Assembly (NCBI RefSeq): GCF_002234595.1
Contig: NZ_NMUL01000041.1
Coordinates: forward strand, 1-64,000
Direction of reading: 5' to 3'
DNA from: Amycolatopsis vastitatis
GTDB lineage: Bacteria > Actinomycetota > Actinomycetes > Mycobacteriales > Pseudonocardiaceae
Length of the DNA stretch: 64,000 nt
Shown: positions 35,523 to 43,476 of the stretch, piece by piece
Numbering within the stretch: the stretch's first letter is position 1
Layout: every line of letters starts with the position of its first letter
The notes under the pieces: model-generated
Database searches by the model: none
What the model saw: only the letters and a program-made list of their open reading frames with translations
Told to the model about the DNA's origin: nothing
Translations under genes and position numbers: made by a program

Positions 35523-37001
35523 ATGGACCGCATGGCGGACTTCTTCATCGGCGGCGAATGGGTGGACGCGGTGGGCGGCGGACGGCGGGAGATCCGCTGC
35601 CCGGCCGACGGTTCCCTGGTCGCGACGGTCGCCGAAGGCACCGCCAAGGACACCGAGGCCGCGATCGCGGCGGCGCGCCGGGCGTTCGACACCGGCCCGT
35701 GGCCGGGCACGCCCGCGCAGCTGCGCGGTGACCTCCTGCTGCGCACCGCGGACCTGCTGGACCGCGACGCGGAGGCGTTCGCCCGCGCCGAGTCGCTCGA
35801 CACCGGGAAACGCCTGGTCGAGAGCCGCTATGACATGGCCGACATCGCCGCCTGCCTGCGCTACTTCGGCAAGCTGGCGGGCCAGGACGCCGGGCGCGTC
35901 GTGGACACCGGCAACCCGGACGCGTTCAGCCGGATCGTGCACGAGCCGGTCGGCGTCTGCGGGCTGATCACGCCGTGGAACTACCCGCTGCTGCAGACCG
36001 TGTGGAAGATCGCGCCGGCGCTGGCCGCGGGCAACACGTTCGTGCTCAAGCCGAGCGAGCTGACCCCGCACACGGCGATCCTGTTCCTGAAGCTGCTGAC
36101 CGAGGCCGGCCTGCCCGCCGGCGTCGGCAACCTGGTGCTGGGCGCGGGCGCCGAGGTCGGCGCGCCGCTGGCCGAGCACCCGGACGTCGACCTCGTGTCG
36201 TTCACCGGCGGGCTGGCCACCGGCAAGGTGATCGCCGCGGCGGCCGCGGGCACCGTCAAGAAAGTGGCGCTGGAGCTGGGCGGGAAGAACCCGAACGTGG
36301 TCTTCGCCGACGCGGACTTCGAGACTGCCGTCGACTACGCGCTGACGGCGGTGTTCCTGCACTCCGGCCAGGTGTGCTCGGCGGGCACGCGGCTGATCGT
36401 CCAGCGGGAGTGGCACGACGAGTTCGTGGCCGAGCTGGTGCGCCGGGCGGAGCGGATCCGGCTGGGCGGGCCGTTCGACGACCGCGCCGAGACCGGGCCG
36501 TTGATCTCGGCGGCGCACCGGGAGAAGGTCGAGCGGTACGTGGCCGCCGCGCTGGCGGAGGGCGCGGTGCTGCGGACGGGCGGCCGCCGTCCGGACGACC
36601 CGGCCCTGCAGGACGGCTTCTACTACCTGCCGACCATCCTCGACCAGGTGAAACAGGGTTCGTCGGCGGTCGTCGACGAGTCGTTCGGGCCGGTACTGAC
36701 GGTCGAGACGTTCACCGACGAGGACGACGCCGTCCGCATCGCCAACGACACGCACTACGGCCTGGCCGGCGCGGTGTTCACGAACGACGCCTCGCGGGCG
36801 CAGCGCGTGGCCGGGCGGCTGCGCCACGGCACGGTGTGGATCAACGACTTCCACCCGTACCTGCCGCAGGCCGAGTGGGGCGGTTACAAGCAGTCCGGGT
36901 TCGGCCGCGAGCTGGGCCCGACCGGGCTCGCCGAGTACACCGAGGTCAAGCACATCTACCAGAACCTGCGCCCGGCGCCGCAGCACTGGTTCGCCGGCTG
37001 A
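35523..37001 (+). CDS. Aldehyde dehydrogenase, betaine-aldehyde dehydrogenase-like
   Basis: 492 residues, full length for the family. Starts at 35523 and 35532 (MADFFIGGEWVDA) are both possible. Motifs: TPWNYPLLQTVWKIAPALAA, SFTGGLATGK, catalytic Glu in LELGGKNPN and Cys285 in HSGQVCSAG, and the C-terminal KQSGFGRELG. It oxidises an aldehyde to an acid with NAD(P). The PQAEWGGYKQSGFGRE pattern is typical of BetB and aminoaldehyde dehydrogenases. It could supply the activity lost from the frameshifted homologue upstream, but this is speculative. Confidence 0.88.
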   Translation: MDRMADFFIGGEWVDAVGGGRREIRCPADGSLVATVAEGTAKDTEAAIAAARRAFDTGPWPGTPAQLRGDLLLRTADLLDRDAEAFARAESLDTGKRLVESRYDMADIAACLRYFGKLAGQDAGRVVDTGNPDAFSRIVHEPVGVCGLITPWNYPLLQTVWKIAPALAAGNTFVLKPSELTPHTAILFLKLLTEAGLPAGVGNLVLGAGAEVGAPLAEHPDVDLVSFTGGLATGKVIAAAAAGTVKKVALELGGKNPNVVFADADFETAVDYALTAVFLHSGQVCSAGTRLIVQREWHDEFVAELVRRAERIRLGGPFDDRAETGPLISAAHREKVERYVAAALAEGAVLRTGGRRPDDPALQDGFYYLPTILDQVKQGSSAVVDESFGPVLTVETFTDEDDAVRIANDTHYGLAGAVFTNDASRAQRVAGRLRHGTVWINDFHPYLPQAEWGGYKQSGFGRELGPTGLAEYTEVKHIYQNLRPAPQHWFAG

Positions 37002-37107
37002 GCGCTCCCCCGATCGGGATCCACTGAACGGCCCAGCCCGGAAAACGTGATCGGAAAGCCGTTTCCGGCGCTCTATGCTGCCTCCACCGCGACGCAGGGA
37101 GGCCGGA

Positions 37108-37545
37108 GTGGAGCAGCAGCGACCGTGGAACCGGCTCCGGGGCCCGCGCGCGGTGATCGTGACCGCGGCCGGGCTGGGGATCATCGCCGGGCTGACCCTG
37201 CGGACCGCCGACCACCCCGGGCTCCTCCCGCCGGGCACGCCCGACCCCGAACTGGACCTCGGCCTGCGGCTGGTGTGCGCGGCGGCGGTGCTGGTCGCCG
37301 GAACGCTCGCGTACCTGACGTTCGCCCGCAAGCGCGACGAGCCCCTGGCCATGGCGTGCCTGCCGGGGCTGGTCGTCACCGGCGTGATCCTGCGCCACCT
37401 GGTGGTGACGCTCCCCCAGGTGGCGCGCTTCGAGCCGGCCGCACGGATCGGCCCCGGCGCCGGGTCGTGGGTCCTGCTGGCATCGGGCCTGGTGATGACG
37501 GCGACCGGCTTGGCGGCCGCGTTCGCGGTCCGCCGCGCCGGCTGA
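37108..37545 (+). CDS. Small membrane protein of unknown function
   Basis: 145 residues from GTG 37108, selected because AGGGAGG lies five to six bases upstream; the frame is open earlier. Four hydrophobic segments: VIVTAAGLGIIAGLTL, LRLVCAAAVLVAGTLAYL, ACLPGLVVTGVILRHLVV and WVLLASGLVMTATGLAAA. No family was recognised. It converges with the TIGR03086 gene over a gap holding a 21-nt repeat array. Confidence 0.65.
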   Translation: MEQQRPWNRLRGPRAVIVTAAGLGIIAGLTLRTADHPGLLPPGTPDPELDLGLRLVCAAAVLVAGTLAYLTFARKRDEPLAMACLPGLVVTGVILRHLVVTLPQVARFEPAARIGPGAGSWVLLASGLVMTATGLAAAFAVRRAG

Positions 37546-37575
37546 CGCCCGGCCGCGCGCACGCCACCACACCGA

Positions 37576-37690
37576 GCCGACCCTCCAGGCACACCAACCG
37601 ACCCTTCCGGCACGCGAACCCACGCGAACCGACTGCCCCGGCACGCGAACCGACCCTCCAGCCACGCGAACCGACCGCCCCGCACCCGCC
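37576..37690. repeat. One-sided array of 21-nt units related to family B
   Basis: Five units of 21 bases (37576-37596, 37597-37617, 37628-37648, 37649-37669, 37670-37690) share ACCGACCCTCC..CACGCGA; a 10-base partial copy sits at 37618-37627. The second unit matches the inverted unit of family B (TCGACCCTTCAATCACGCG) at about three of four positions. No inverted partner arm is seen here. The array is in the convergent gap between the small membrane gene and the TIGR03086 gene. Confidence 0.8.
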
Positions 37691-37825
37691 CACATCCGAC
37701 CGAACCCGGCGCGAACCCGCCGGTTCGCTGCTTCGAAGGCCCGTCCAGCCCGGAACCAGGCCCCGCAAGAAACCACGTCGACCGAGCCATCCCGCGCTGC
37801 CGTAACCTCGGCCGCCTGCCGATCC

Positions 37826-38389
37826 TCAGCCGCTGACTCCTTTCCGTCCCAGGAACGCCGCCAGCCGGTCCGCCGCCGTCGCCCCTTCCGGTGCCTCCAC
37901 CTCCGGGCCGAACGGCCCGCCGGGCTGCCTCGGCGCCGCCCCGAAGCGGGACCGCCACTGCTCCAGCGCCTGCGAGGCCAGTTCGGGCAGCAGATCCGTC
38001 GAAGCACCCGTCGCGTCCGCGATGTCCCAGCCGTGGACCACGTACTCGTTCACGCGCATGTGCACCAGGAACACCCCGGGCACCTCGCCCAGCGGGGTCG
38101 TCACCTTGCGCGTGAACAGGCCCGGCCCGGCCAGCACGGCCCGCGCCCGGGCCACCGACGCCGCGAACTCCGCCACGGGGTCGGCGCCCAGGTAGTCGCC
38201 GTCGGGGGCCGGTGGACCCGTGCCCGCCCAGAAGGCCACCTTCGCGTTGCCGTGTGCCAGGTGGTTCACCACCGCGCGGACGTCCCAGTCCGCGCACGCC
38301 GTCGGCAGCGTCCACTGGTCCGGACGGATGCCCGAGACCAGGCCGGTCAGGGTCGAAGCAGCTCGGTCGAAATCGTCGAGAGGAGTCAT
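37826..38389 (-). CDS. TIGR03086 family metal-binding protein (DinB/mycothiol-dependent maleylpyruvate isomerase superfamily)
   Basis: 187 residues from ATG 38389, with GAGAGGAG just upstream; a GTG at 38395 is in frame. The N-terminal helix-bundle motif TACADWDVRAVVNHLAHGNA carries the conserved His of this superfamily, and a second His lies in HMRVNEYVVHGWDIA. Members bind a metal and many use mycothiol, the actinobacterial thiol. The substrate is unknown. It lies downstream of the RNA methyltransferase, in the same direction, across a short repeat. Confidence 0.85.
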   Translation of the reverse strand: MTPLDDFDRAASTLTGLVSGIRPDQWTLPTACADWDVRAVVNHLAHGNAKVAFWAGTGPPAPDGDYLGADPVAEFAASVARARAVLAGPGLFTRKVTTPLGEVPGVFLVHMRVNEYVVHGWDIADATGASTDLLPELASQALEQWRSRFGAAPRQPGGPFGPEVEAPEGATAADRLAAFLGRKGVSG

Positions 38390-38410
38390 GCGCACAGTGT
38401 GCCGACCACC

Positions 38411-38459
38411 ACCGACAGTTTCCGGAAGGCAGTTTCGGGAAGGCAGTTTCGGGAAGGCG
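38411..38459. repeat. 14-bp triplicate tandem repeat with a family A tail fragment
   Basis: ACCGACAGTTTC (from 38411) is the tail of family A without the palindromic part. Its GTTT begins three direct 14-base units, GTTTCCGGAAGGCA, GTTTCGGGAAGGCA and GTTTCGGGAAGGCG (38418-38431, 38432-38445, 38446-38459). The array ends three bases before the stop of the RNA methyltransferase gene. It may be a decayed family A copy that expanded by slippage. Confidence 0.75.
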
Positions 38460-38462
38460 GGG

Positions 38463-39650
38463 TCAGGAAAGCAGCGCCACGCACTCCACGTGGTGGGTCA
38501 TCGGGAACGCGTCGAACGCCCGCAGGTCGGTCAGCCCGTACCCGTGCGAGGCGAAGATCGCCACGTCGCGGGCCAGCGCCGCCGGGTCGCAGGCCACGTA
38601 CACGATCCGGTCCGGCGAGCCCGCCACGATCGACTCCACGACCGCCTTGCCCGCGCCCTTGCGCGGCGGGTCCAGCACCACGACGTCCACGGGCTTCTCC
38701 GCCGGCGCCAGCACGTGCTCCACCCGCCCGGCCCGCCACGAAACCTGCGGCAGGTCGGCGAGGTTCCGCTCGCCGTCGGCGACCGCGCGGCGACCGGACT
38801 CCACCGCCAGCACCCGGCCCGCGGAACCCACCTGCGCGGCCAGCACCGACGCGAACAGCCCGACCCCGGCGTAGAGGTCCCAGGCCGAGCCGCCCGCCGG
38901 CGCCTCCGCCCACTCCGCCACGACCGCGGCCAGCGTCGACGCCGCCGCCGGGTGGACCTGCCAGAAACCGTGGGCGTCGAGGCGCCAGTCGCGGCCCGCC
39001 GCGTGCTGGACCGCGACCCCGCCGGTCAGCTGCCGCGCCCGCACCTTCCCGCGCACCGTCGACAGCTCCCGCACGTGCAGGTCGCCGTCGCCGTCGGTGG
39101 TGACCTCCAGCTCGCTTCCCGGCCGCCAGCGCCGCGCGAGGACGTCGTCCAGCTCGCCGGGGACCGCGATCGGGCAGTCCTCCAGGGCCACCACCCGGTG
39201 GCTGTGGTGGGCGCGCAGGCCCGCGCGCCCGTCGCGGCCGGCGACCAGCCGGACCCGGCTGCGCCAGTCCAGCGGCCCGCCGTCGAGGGCCTCCACGACG
39301 ACGTCCCGCTCGATCCCGGCCAGCCGCCGCAACTGCTCGGCCACGACCGCGGCCTTCAGCTCGCGCTGGTAGTCCGGCGAAGCGTGCTGCCAGTCGCAGC
39401 CGCCGCAGCCACCGGGTACGGCGAGCGGGCAGGGCGGCGGGACCCGGTGCGAAGACGGCGTCAGCACCTCGACGGCGTCCCCGCGGCAGAACGAGCCGCC
39501 GTTGTCCTCGGTGACCTCGACGCGGACCTGCTCGCCCGGCAGCGCGTGCCGGACGAACACGACCCGCCCCTCGGCGCGGGCCACGCAGTGGCCGCCGTGT
39601 GCCACCGGCCCGACCTCGACCTCGAGGACCCGGCCCAGCCAGCTCGTCAT
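38463..39650 (-). CDS. TrmA/RumA-family RNA (uracil-5-)-methyltransferase
   Basis: 395 residues. The N-terminal TRAM domain (about 1-60) is followed by a Cys cluster (PPPCPLAVPGGCGGCDWQHA, with a further Cys in LEDCPI) that would bind an iron-sulfur cluster. The SAM fold follows (AWDLYAGVGLFASVLAAQVG), then DPPRKGAG and the catalytic Cys in YVACDPAALARD. It methylates uridine C5 in rRNA or tRNA. It corresponds to Rv2689c and overlaps the upstream permease by four bases. Confidence 0.92.
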   Translation of the reverse strand: MTSWLGRVLEVEVGPVAHGGHCVARAEGRVVFVRHALPGEQVRVEVTEDNGGSFCRGDAVEVLTPSSHRVPPPCPLAVPGGCGGCDWQHASPDYQRELKAAVVAEQLRRLAGIERDVVVEALDGGPLDWRSRVRLVAGRDGRAGLRAHHSHRVVALEDCPIAVPGELDDVLARRWRPGSELEVTTDGDGDLHVRELSTVRGKVRARQLTGGVAVQHAAGRDWRLDAHGFWQVHPAAASTLAAVVAEWAEAPAGGSAWDLYAGVGLFASVLAAQVGSAGRVLAVESGRRAVADGERNLADLPQVSWRAGRVEHVLAPAEKPVDVVVLDPPRKGAGKAVVESIVAGSPDRIVYVACDPAALARDVAIFASHGYGLTDLRAFDAFPMTHHVECVALLS

Positions 39651-41689
39651 TCGGCGGGCTCCTTGGGCTTCGATGCGCCGGCGCCGGCCGGCTTGGCGTC
39701 GGGCGAGAACCCGCGGCGGACGTCACCGGCCGCCGGCCACTCGTTCCGGACGCGCGCGGCCGCCTTCGCCGACGACTCCAGCTGCCACGGCACGCTCGCC
39801 ACGATCACGCCGGACTGGAACAGCAGGCGGCCCTTGAGCCGCAGCGCGCTCTGGTTGTGCAGCACCTGCTCCCACCAGTGCCCGACCACGTACTCCGGGA
39901 TGAACACGGTGACCACGTTGCGCGGATTGTCACCGCGCACGCGCTTGACGTAGTCGAGCACCGGCTTCGTGATCTCGCGGTACGGCGACTCGACGACCTT
40001 CAGCGGCACCTTGAAGTTGTGCGCGTCCCACTCGGCGGTCAACCGGCGCGTGTCGGCATCGTCCACATTGACCGTCACGGCTTCGAGGACGTCCGGGCGC
40101 ATCGCCTTGGCGTAGGCCAGCGCGCGCAGCGTCGGACGGTGCAATTTGGACACGAGGACGATCGCGTGGTTGCGCGAGGGCAGCACGGTCGGGGTGTCGC
40201 CGAGGTCCTTCAGCTCGTCGGCGACCCGGTCGTAGTGCTTCCGGATCGCGGTCATCAGCACGAAGATCGCCACCATCGCGGCGATCGCGATCCACGCGCC
40301 GAGCAGGAACTTCGTGATCAGCACGATCACCAGCACGGTGCCGGTGCAGGTGAGGCCGACCGCGTTGACGGTCTGGGAGCGCCGCATCCGCCGTCGCACG
40401 CCGGGGTCGGTTTCCTTGGCCAGCAACCGGTTCCAGTGCCGGATCATGCCGGCCTGGCTCACCGTGAAGGACACGAACACGCCGACGATGTAGAGCTGGA
40501 TGAGCCGGGTGACCTCGGCGTCGAAGGCGATGATCAGCACCAGCGCGAACGCCGCCAGGAACAGGATCCCGTTGGAGAATGCCAGCCGGTCGCCGCGGGT
40601 GTGCAGCTGCCGCGGCAGGTAGCGGTCCTGCGCGAGGATCGAGCCCAGCACCGGGAAGCCGTTGAAGGCGGTGTTCGCGGCCAGCAGCAGGATGATGCCG
40701 GTGGAGAAGGAGATGTAGTAGAACGCCGGCGGGAAGTCGGCGAACACCGCGTGCGCGATCTGCGCGACGATCGTCTTCTGCTCGTAGCCGGCGGGCGCGC
40801 CGGCGAGCTGCTTCGCCGGGTCTTCGGCGAACTTCACGTCGGTGATCGTGGCGAGGGTGATGATGCCGACCAGCATCGTCACCGCGAGCACGCCCATCAT
40901 CAGCAGCGTGGTCGCGGCGTTCTTCGACTTGGGCTTCTGGAACGCCGGGACACCGTTGCTGATCGCCTCGACCCCGGTCAGCGCCGCCGCGCCGGAGGAG
41001 AACGCCCGCAGCACCAGGAACGCGTACGCCACCCCCGCGAAGGTGCCCTCGGCGTTCAGCGTGAACCCGGCGCTCTCGGCCTTCATCTCGGTGCCGGTGA
41101 CGGCCTGCACCAGGCCCCACACCACCATGACCATGATGCCCAGGATGAACCCGTATGTCGGGATCGCGAAGGCCTTCCCCGACTCGCGGATGCCGCGCAG
41201 GTTCAGCGACGTCAACACGACCACGATCACGATCGAGGCCAGCACCTTGTGCTGGGCGACCCACGGGACCGCCGACCCGATGTTGGCCACACCGGACGAA
41301 GTGGACACCGCGACGGTGAGCACGTAGTCGACGAGCAGCGCGCTCGCCACCGTGAGCCCGAACCGGCCGCCCAGGTTGGTGGTGGCGACCTCGTAGTCGC
41401 CGCCGCCGCTCGGGTAGGCGTGCACGTTCTGCCGGTAGGAGGCGACGACGACGAGCATGACCACGGCCACGGCGATGCCGATCCACGGCGCCAGCGCGTA
41501 GGCCGAGAGGCCCGCCACGCTCAGCGTCAGGAAGATCTCTTCCGGGGCGTACGCCACGCTCGAGAGCGCGTCGGAGGCGAAGATCGGCAGCGCGATGCGC
41601 TTGGGCAGCAGCGTGTGGGACAGCCGGTCACTGCGGAACGGACGTCCGAGAACCAGGCGTTTCAGCACGGTCGGGAACTTCGACACCAC
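39647..41689 (-). CDS. APC-type permease with C-terminal cytoplasmic domain (Rv2690c-like)
   Basis: A 680-residue membrane protein. Twelve or so helices occupy roughly residues 45-500, beginning FASDALSSVAYAPEEIFLTL; a soluble C-terminal domain follows (VLPSRNHAIVLVSKLHRPTL and FIPEYVVGHWWEQVLHNQSA). The family includes amino-acid permeases and KUP-like potassium transporters. Divergent neighbours are two TrkA potassium-regulatory proteins, which supports a link to potassium or pH homeostasis. The GTG at 41689 is the furthest good start. Confidence 0.9.
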   Translation of the reverse strand: MVSKFPTVLKRLVLGRPFRSDRLSHTLLPKRIALPIFASDALSSVAYAPEEIFLTLSVAGLSAYALAPWIGIAVAVVMLVVVASYRQNVHAYPSGGGDYEVATTNLGGRFGLTVASALLVDYVLTVAVSTSSGVANIGSAVPWVAQHKVLASIVIVVVLTSLNLRGIRESGKAFAIPTYGFILGIMVMVVWGLVQAVTGTEMKAESAGFTLNAEGTFAGVAYAFLVLRAFSSGAAALTGVEAISNGVPAFQKPKSKNAATTLLMMGVLAVTMLVGIITLATITDVKFAEDPAKQLAGAPAGYEQKTIVAQIAHAVFADFPPAFYYISFSTGIILLLAANTAFNGFPVLGSILAQDRYLPRQLHTRGDRLAFSNGILFLAAFALVLIIAFDAEVTRLIQLYIVGVFVSFTVSQAGMIRHWNRLLAKETDPGVRRRMRRSQTVNAVGLTCTGTVLVIVLITKFLLGAWIAIAAMVAIFVLMTAIRKHYDRVADELKDLGDTPTVLPSRNHAIVLVSKLHRPTLRALAYAKAMRPDVLEAVTVNVDDADTRRLTAEWDAHNFKVPLKVVESPYREITKPVLDYVKRVRGDNPRNVVTVFIPEYVVGHWWEQVLHNQSALRLKGRLLFQSGVIVASVPWQLESSAKAAARVRNEWPAAGDVRRGFSPDAKPAGAGASKPKEPAE

Positions 41690-41778
41690 GAAAGCCTAAC
41701 GGCACGGGGGCACGGTAGGTTCGGCGCTGGTAGGTAGGGGTAGCAACGGACGGGTAACCGCCAAGGAGGAGGCAGGGC

Positions 41779-42444
41779 GTGCACGTGGTGATCATGGGAT
41801 GCGGCCGGGTAGGCGCGTCCCTGGCCGCTGCGCTGGAGCGGCTCGGCCACGAGGTGGCCGTCATCGACAAGAACCAGCAGGCGTTCCGGCGGCTCGGCAG
41901 CGACTTCCACGGCCAGCAGGTCGTCGGCGTCGGCTTCGACCGCCGGGTGCTGATCGAAGCCGGCATCGAACGGGCCGGCGCGTTCGCGGCGGTGTCCAGC
42001 GGCGACAACTCGAACATCATCTCGGCCAGGGTGGCCCGCGAGAACTTCGGCATCGAGCACGTCGTCGCGCGGATCTACGACCACAAGCGCGCGGCCGTGT
42101 ACGAGCGGCTGGGCATCCCGACGGTGGCGACGGTGCCGTGGACCACCGACCGGTTCCTGCGCAGCCTCCTGCCGGACGGCGTCGCGTCGGCGTGGCGGGA
42201 CCCGTCGGGCAACGTCGCGCTGCTGCAGCTGCCGCTGCACGAGGGCTGGGTCGGGCACTCCGTGCGGTCCCTGCAGGAGGCGACCGGCGCGCGGGTGGCG
42301 TTCATCATGCGCTTCGGCACCGCGGTGCTGCCCGACACCAAGACCGTGCTGCAGGCCGACGACGTCGTGTGGGTGGCCGCGCGTTCCGGCACCGTCACCG
42401 ACGTGACCAGTGTGGCCCACCGCGAACCGGAGGACGAGGCATGA
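41779..42444 (+). CDS. TrkA-family potassium uptake regulator (CeoB-like)
   Basis: 221 residues with an RCK/TrkA-N NAD-binding fold, HVVIMGCGRVGASLAAALER at the N-terminus, and a TrkA-C domain at the end (LPDTKTVLQADDVVWVAA). AAGGAGG precedes GTG 41779. It is the first of a coupled pair with overlapping ATGA and corresponds to Rv2691 (ceoB). TrkA proteins gate potassium channels or transporters in response to nucleotides. No TrkH/TrkG gene is adjacent; the divergent permease may be the partner. Confidence 0.92.
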   Translation: MHVVIMGCGRVGASLAAALERLGHEVAVIDKNQQAFRRLGSDFHGQQVVGVGFDRRVLIEAGIERAGAFAAVSSGDNSNIISARVARENFGIEHVVARIYDHKRAAVYERLGIPTVATVPWTTDRFLRSLLPDGVASAWRDPSGNVALLQLPLHEGWVGHSVRSLQEATGARVAFIMRFGTAVLPDTKTVLQADDVVWVAARSGTVTDVTSVAHREPEDEA

Positions 42445-43097
42445 GGGTCGCGATTGCGGGCGCGGGCGCGGTCGGCCGCTCCATCGCCGCCGAGCTGATC
42501 GACGGCAGGCACCAGGTGATGCTCATCGAGCGCGAAGCCGACCAGTTCGAGCCGCACGCGGTCGAGCAGGCCGACTGGGTGCTCGGCGACGCGTGCGAGG
42601 TGTCGATCCTGGAGGAGTCCGGGATCGAGCAGTGCGACGTCGTCATCGCCGCGACCGGCGACGACAAGGCGAACCTCGTGGTGTCACTGCTGGCCAAGAC
42701 GGAGTTCGCGGTACGGCGCGTGGTGGCCCGGGTGAACAACCCGGCCAACGAGTGGCTGTTCAACGACGCCTGGGGCGTGGACGTCGCGGTGTCGACCCCG
42801 CGGATGCTCGCGGCGATGGTCGAGGAGGCGGTCAGCGTCGGCGACCTGGTGCGGCTGATGACGTTCCGGCAGAGCAACGCGAACCTGGTCGAGCTGACGC
42901 TGCCGGCGGAGACGCCCCTGGCCGGCAAGCCGGTGAGCGAGCTGACGCTGCCGCGGGACGCGGCCTTGGTGACGATCCTGCGCGGCGACCGGGTGATCAT
43001 CCCGCAGCCGGAGGACCCGCTGGAGCCGGGCGACGAGCTGCTGTTCGTGGCGACCGCGGACGTCGAGCCGGAGATCCGGACGGCGCTCGGGTACTGA
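42441..43097 (+). CDS. TrkA-family potassium uptake regulator (CeoC-like)
   Basis: 218 residues; the ATG overlaps the previous stop. The TrkA-N fold begins MRVAIAGAGAVGRSIAAELI, with the strand-2 acidic residue in MLIEREADQ. TrkA-C follows (ETPLAGKPVSELTLPRDAAL, LEPGDELLFVATADVE). It corresponds to Rv2692 (ceoC). Two different TrkA proteins made at equal levels suggest a hetero-octameric gating ring. A strong hairpin terminator follows 16 bases after the stop. Confidence 0.92.
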   Translation: MRVAIAGAGAVGRSIAAELIDGRHQVMLIEREADQFEPHAVEQADWVLGDACEVSILEESGIEQCDVVIAATGDDKANLVVSLLAKTEFAVRRVVARVNNPANEWLFNDAWGVDVAVSTPRMLAAMVEEAVSVGDLVRLMTFRQSNANLVELTLPAETPLAGKPVSELTLPRDAALVTILRGDRVIIPQPEDPLEPGDELLFVATADVEPEIRTALGY

Positions 43098-43112
43098 GAC
43101 CGCCGAGACGCG

Positions 43113-43156
43113 CGAAGGCCGCTTGAGGAACCCCTACGTTCCTCAAGCGGCCTTCG
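43113..43156. terminator. Perfect 18-bp hairpin terminator after the TrkA pair
   Basis: The arm 43113-43130 (CGAAGGCCGCTTGAGGAA) is the exact reverse complement of 43139-43156, with an 8-base loop. It begins 16 bases after the second trkA stop. The perfect 18-bp stem is far longer than typical and works in both orientations. Confidence 0.88.
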
Positions 43157-43174
43157 TGGCTTTCGGGCGACCGG

Positions 43175-43223
43175 AATTGTCGGTGCCTGCCGGTAGCGTG
43201 GAAAACGGGGGGCGCCCCCGCGG
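43175..43223. repeat. Family A dispersed element, copy 2
   Basis: Reverse orientation relative to copy 1: AATTGTCGGTGCCTGCCGGT, then AGCGTGGAAAACGGGG and the GGGGGGCGCCCCC palindrome. It flanks the left side of a family B-like array; a second family A copy in the same orientation flanks the right side. Confidence 0.85.
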
Positions 43224-43238
43224 GCCGGGGCTTCGCGT

Positions 43239-43405
43239 GATGCCTTCCTGATCACGGGTGATGCCCCTCTGGACACGGGTGATGCCCCTCCGTCGCCTGC
43301 TTTCGCGTGCCTCTGGCCGGAGGTCAGGTGATCGGAGCCGGGCCTCGCGCGGTTGGAGAGGCATCTCGCGTGATTGAGGGGCATCTCGCGTGATTGTGGG
43401 GGCAT
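43239..43405. repeat. Family B variant between two family A copies
   Basis: Two inverted-type 21-nt units come first (43239-43259, 43260-43280; GATGCC-TTCCTGATCACGGGT type) with a partial third. A long centre follows, then three forward-type units (43344-43364, 43365-43384 of 20 bases, 43385-43405; CTCGCGTGATTG-GGGGCAT). Compared with the other copies the half-arrays are swapped in order and the core GTCGACCC is replaced by GATGCCCC. It fills the convergent gap between the trkA pair and DUF3159. Confidence 0.85.
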
Positions 43406-43423
43406 CGGGCGGTCGGCGCGGCG

Positions 43424-43476
43424 AAACTGTCGGTGGCCGCCGGTAGAGTCGAGAACGGGGGGCGCCCCCGCGCGGG
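43424..43476. repeat. Family A dispersed element, copy 3
   Basis: AAACTGTCGGTGGCCGCCGG followed by TAGAGTCGAGAACGGG and the GGGGGGCGCCCCC palindrome, in the same orientation as copy 2. It directly abuts the stop codon of DUF3159 at 43477. Confidence 0.85.

Noticed and set aside
33564..37001. A 1145-codon open frame on the plus strand across dxs
   Set aside because: Its first two thirds are antisense to dxs and Arg/Val/Gln-rich; only the end from 35523 is a real aldehyde dehydrogenase.
39599..41737. A 712-codon frame antisense to the APC permease
   Set aside because: It has no recognisable domain, is rich in His, Arg, Gln and Asp, and mirrors the strong codon bias of the permease.
43098..43476. 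Small protein-coding genes in the trkA-DUF3159 gap
   Set aside because: Frames here only translate the repeat elements (VENGGRPR and similar), are not preceded by ribosome-binding sites and recur at every family A copy.
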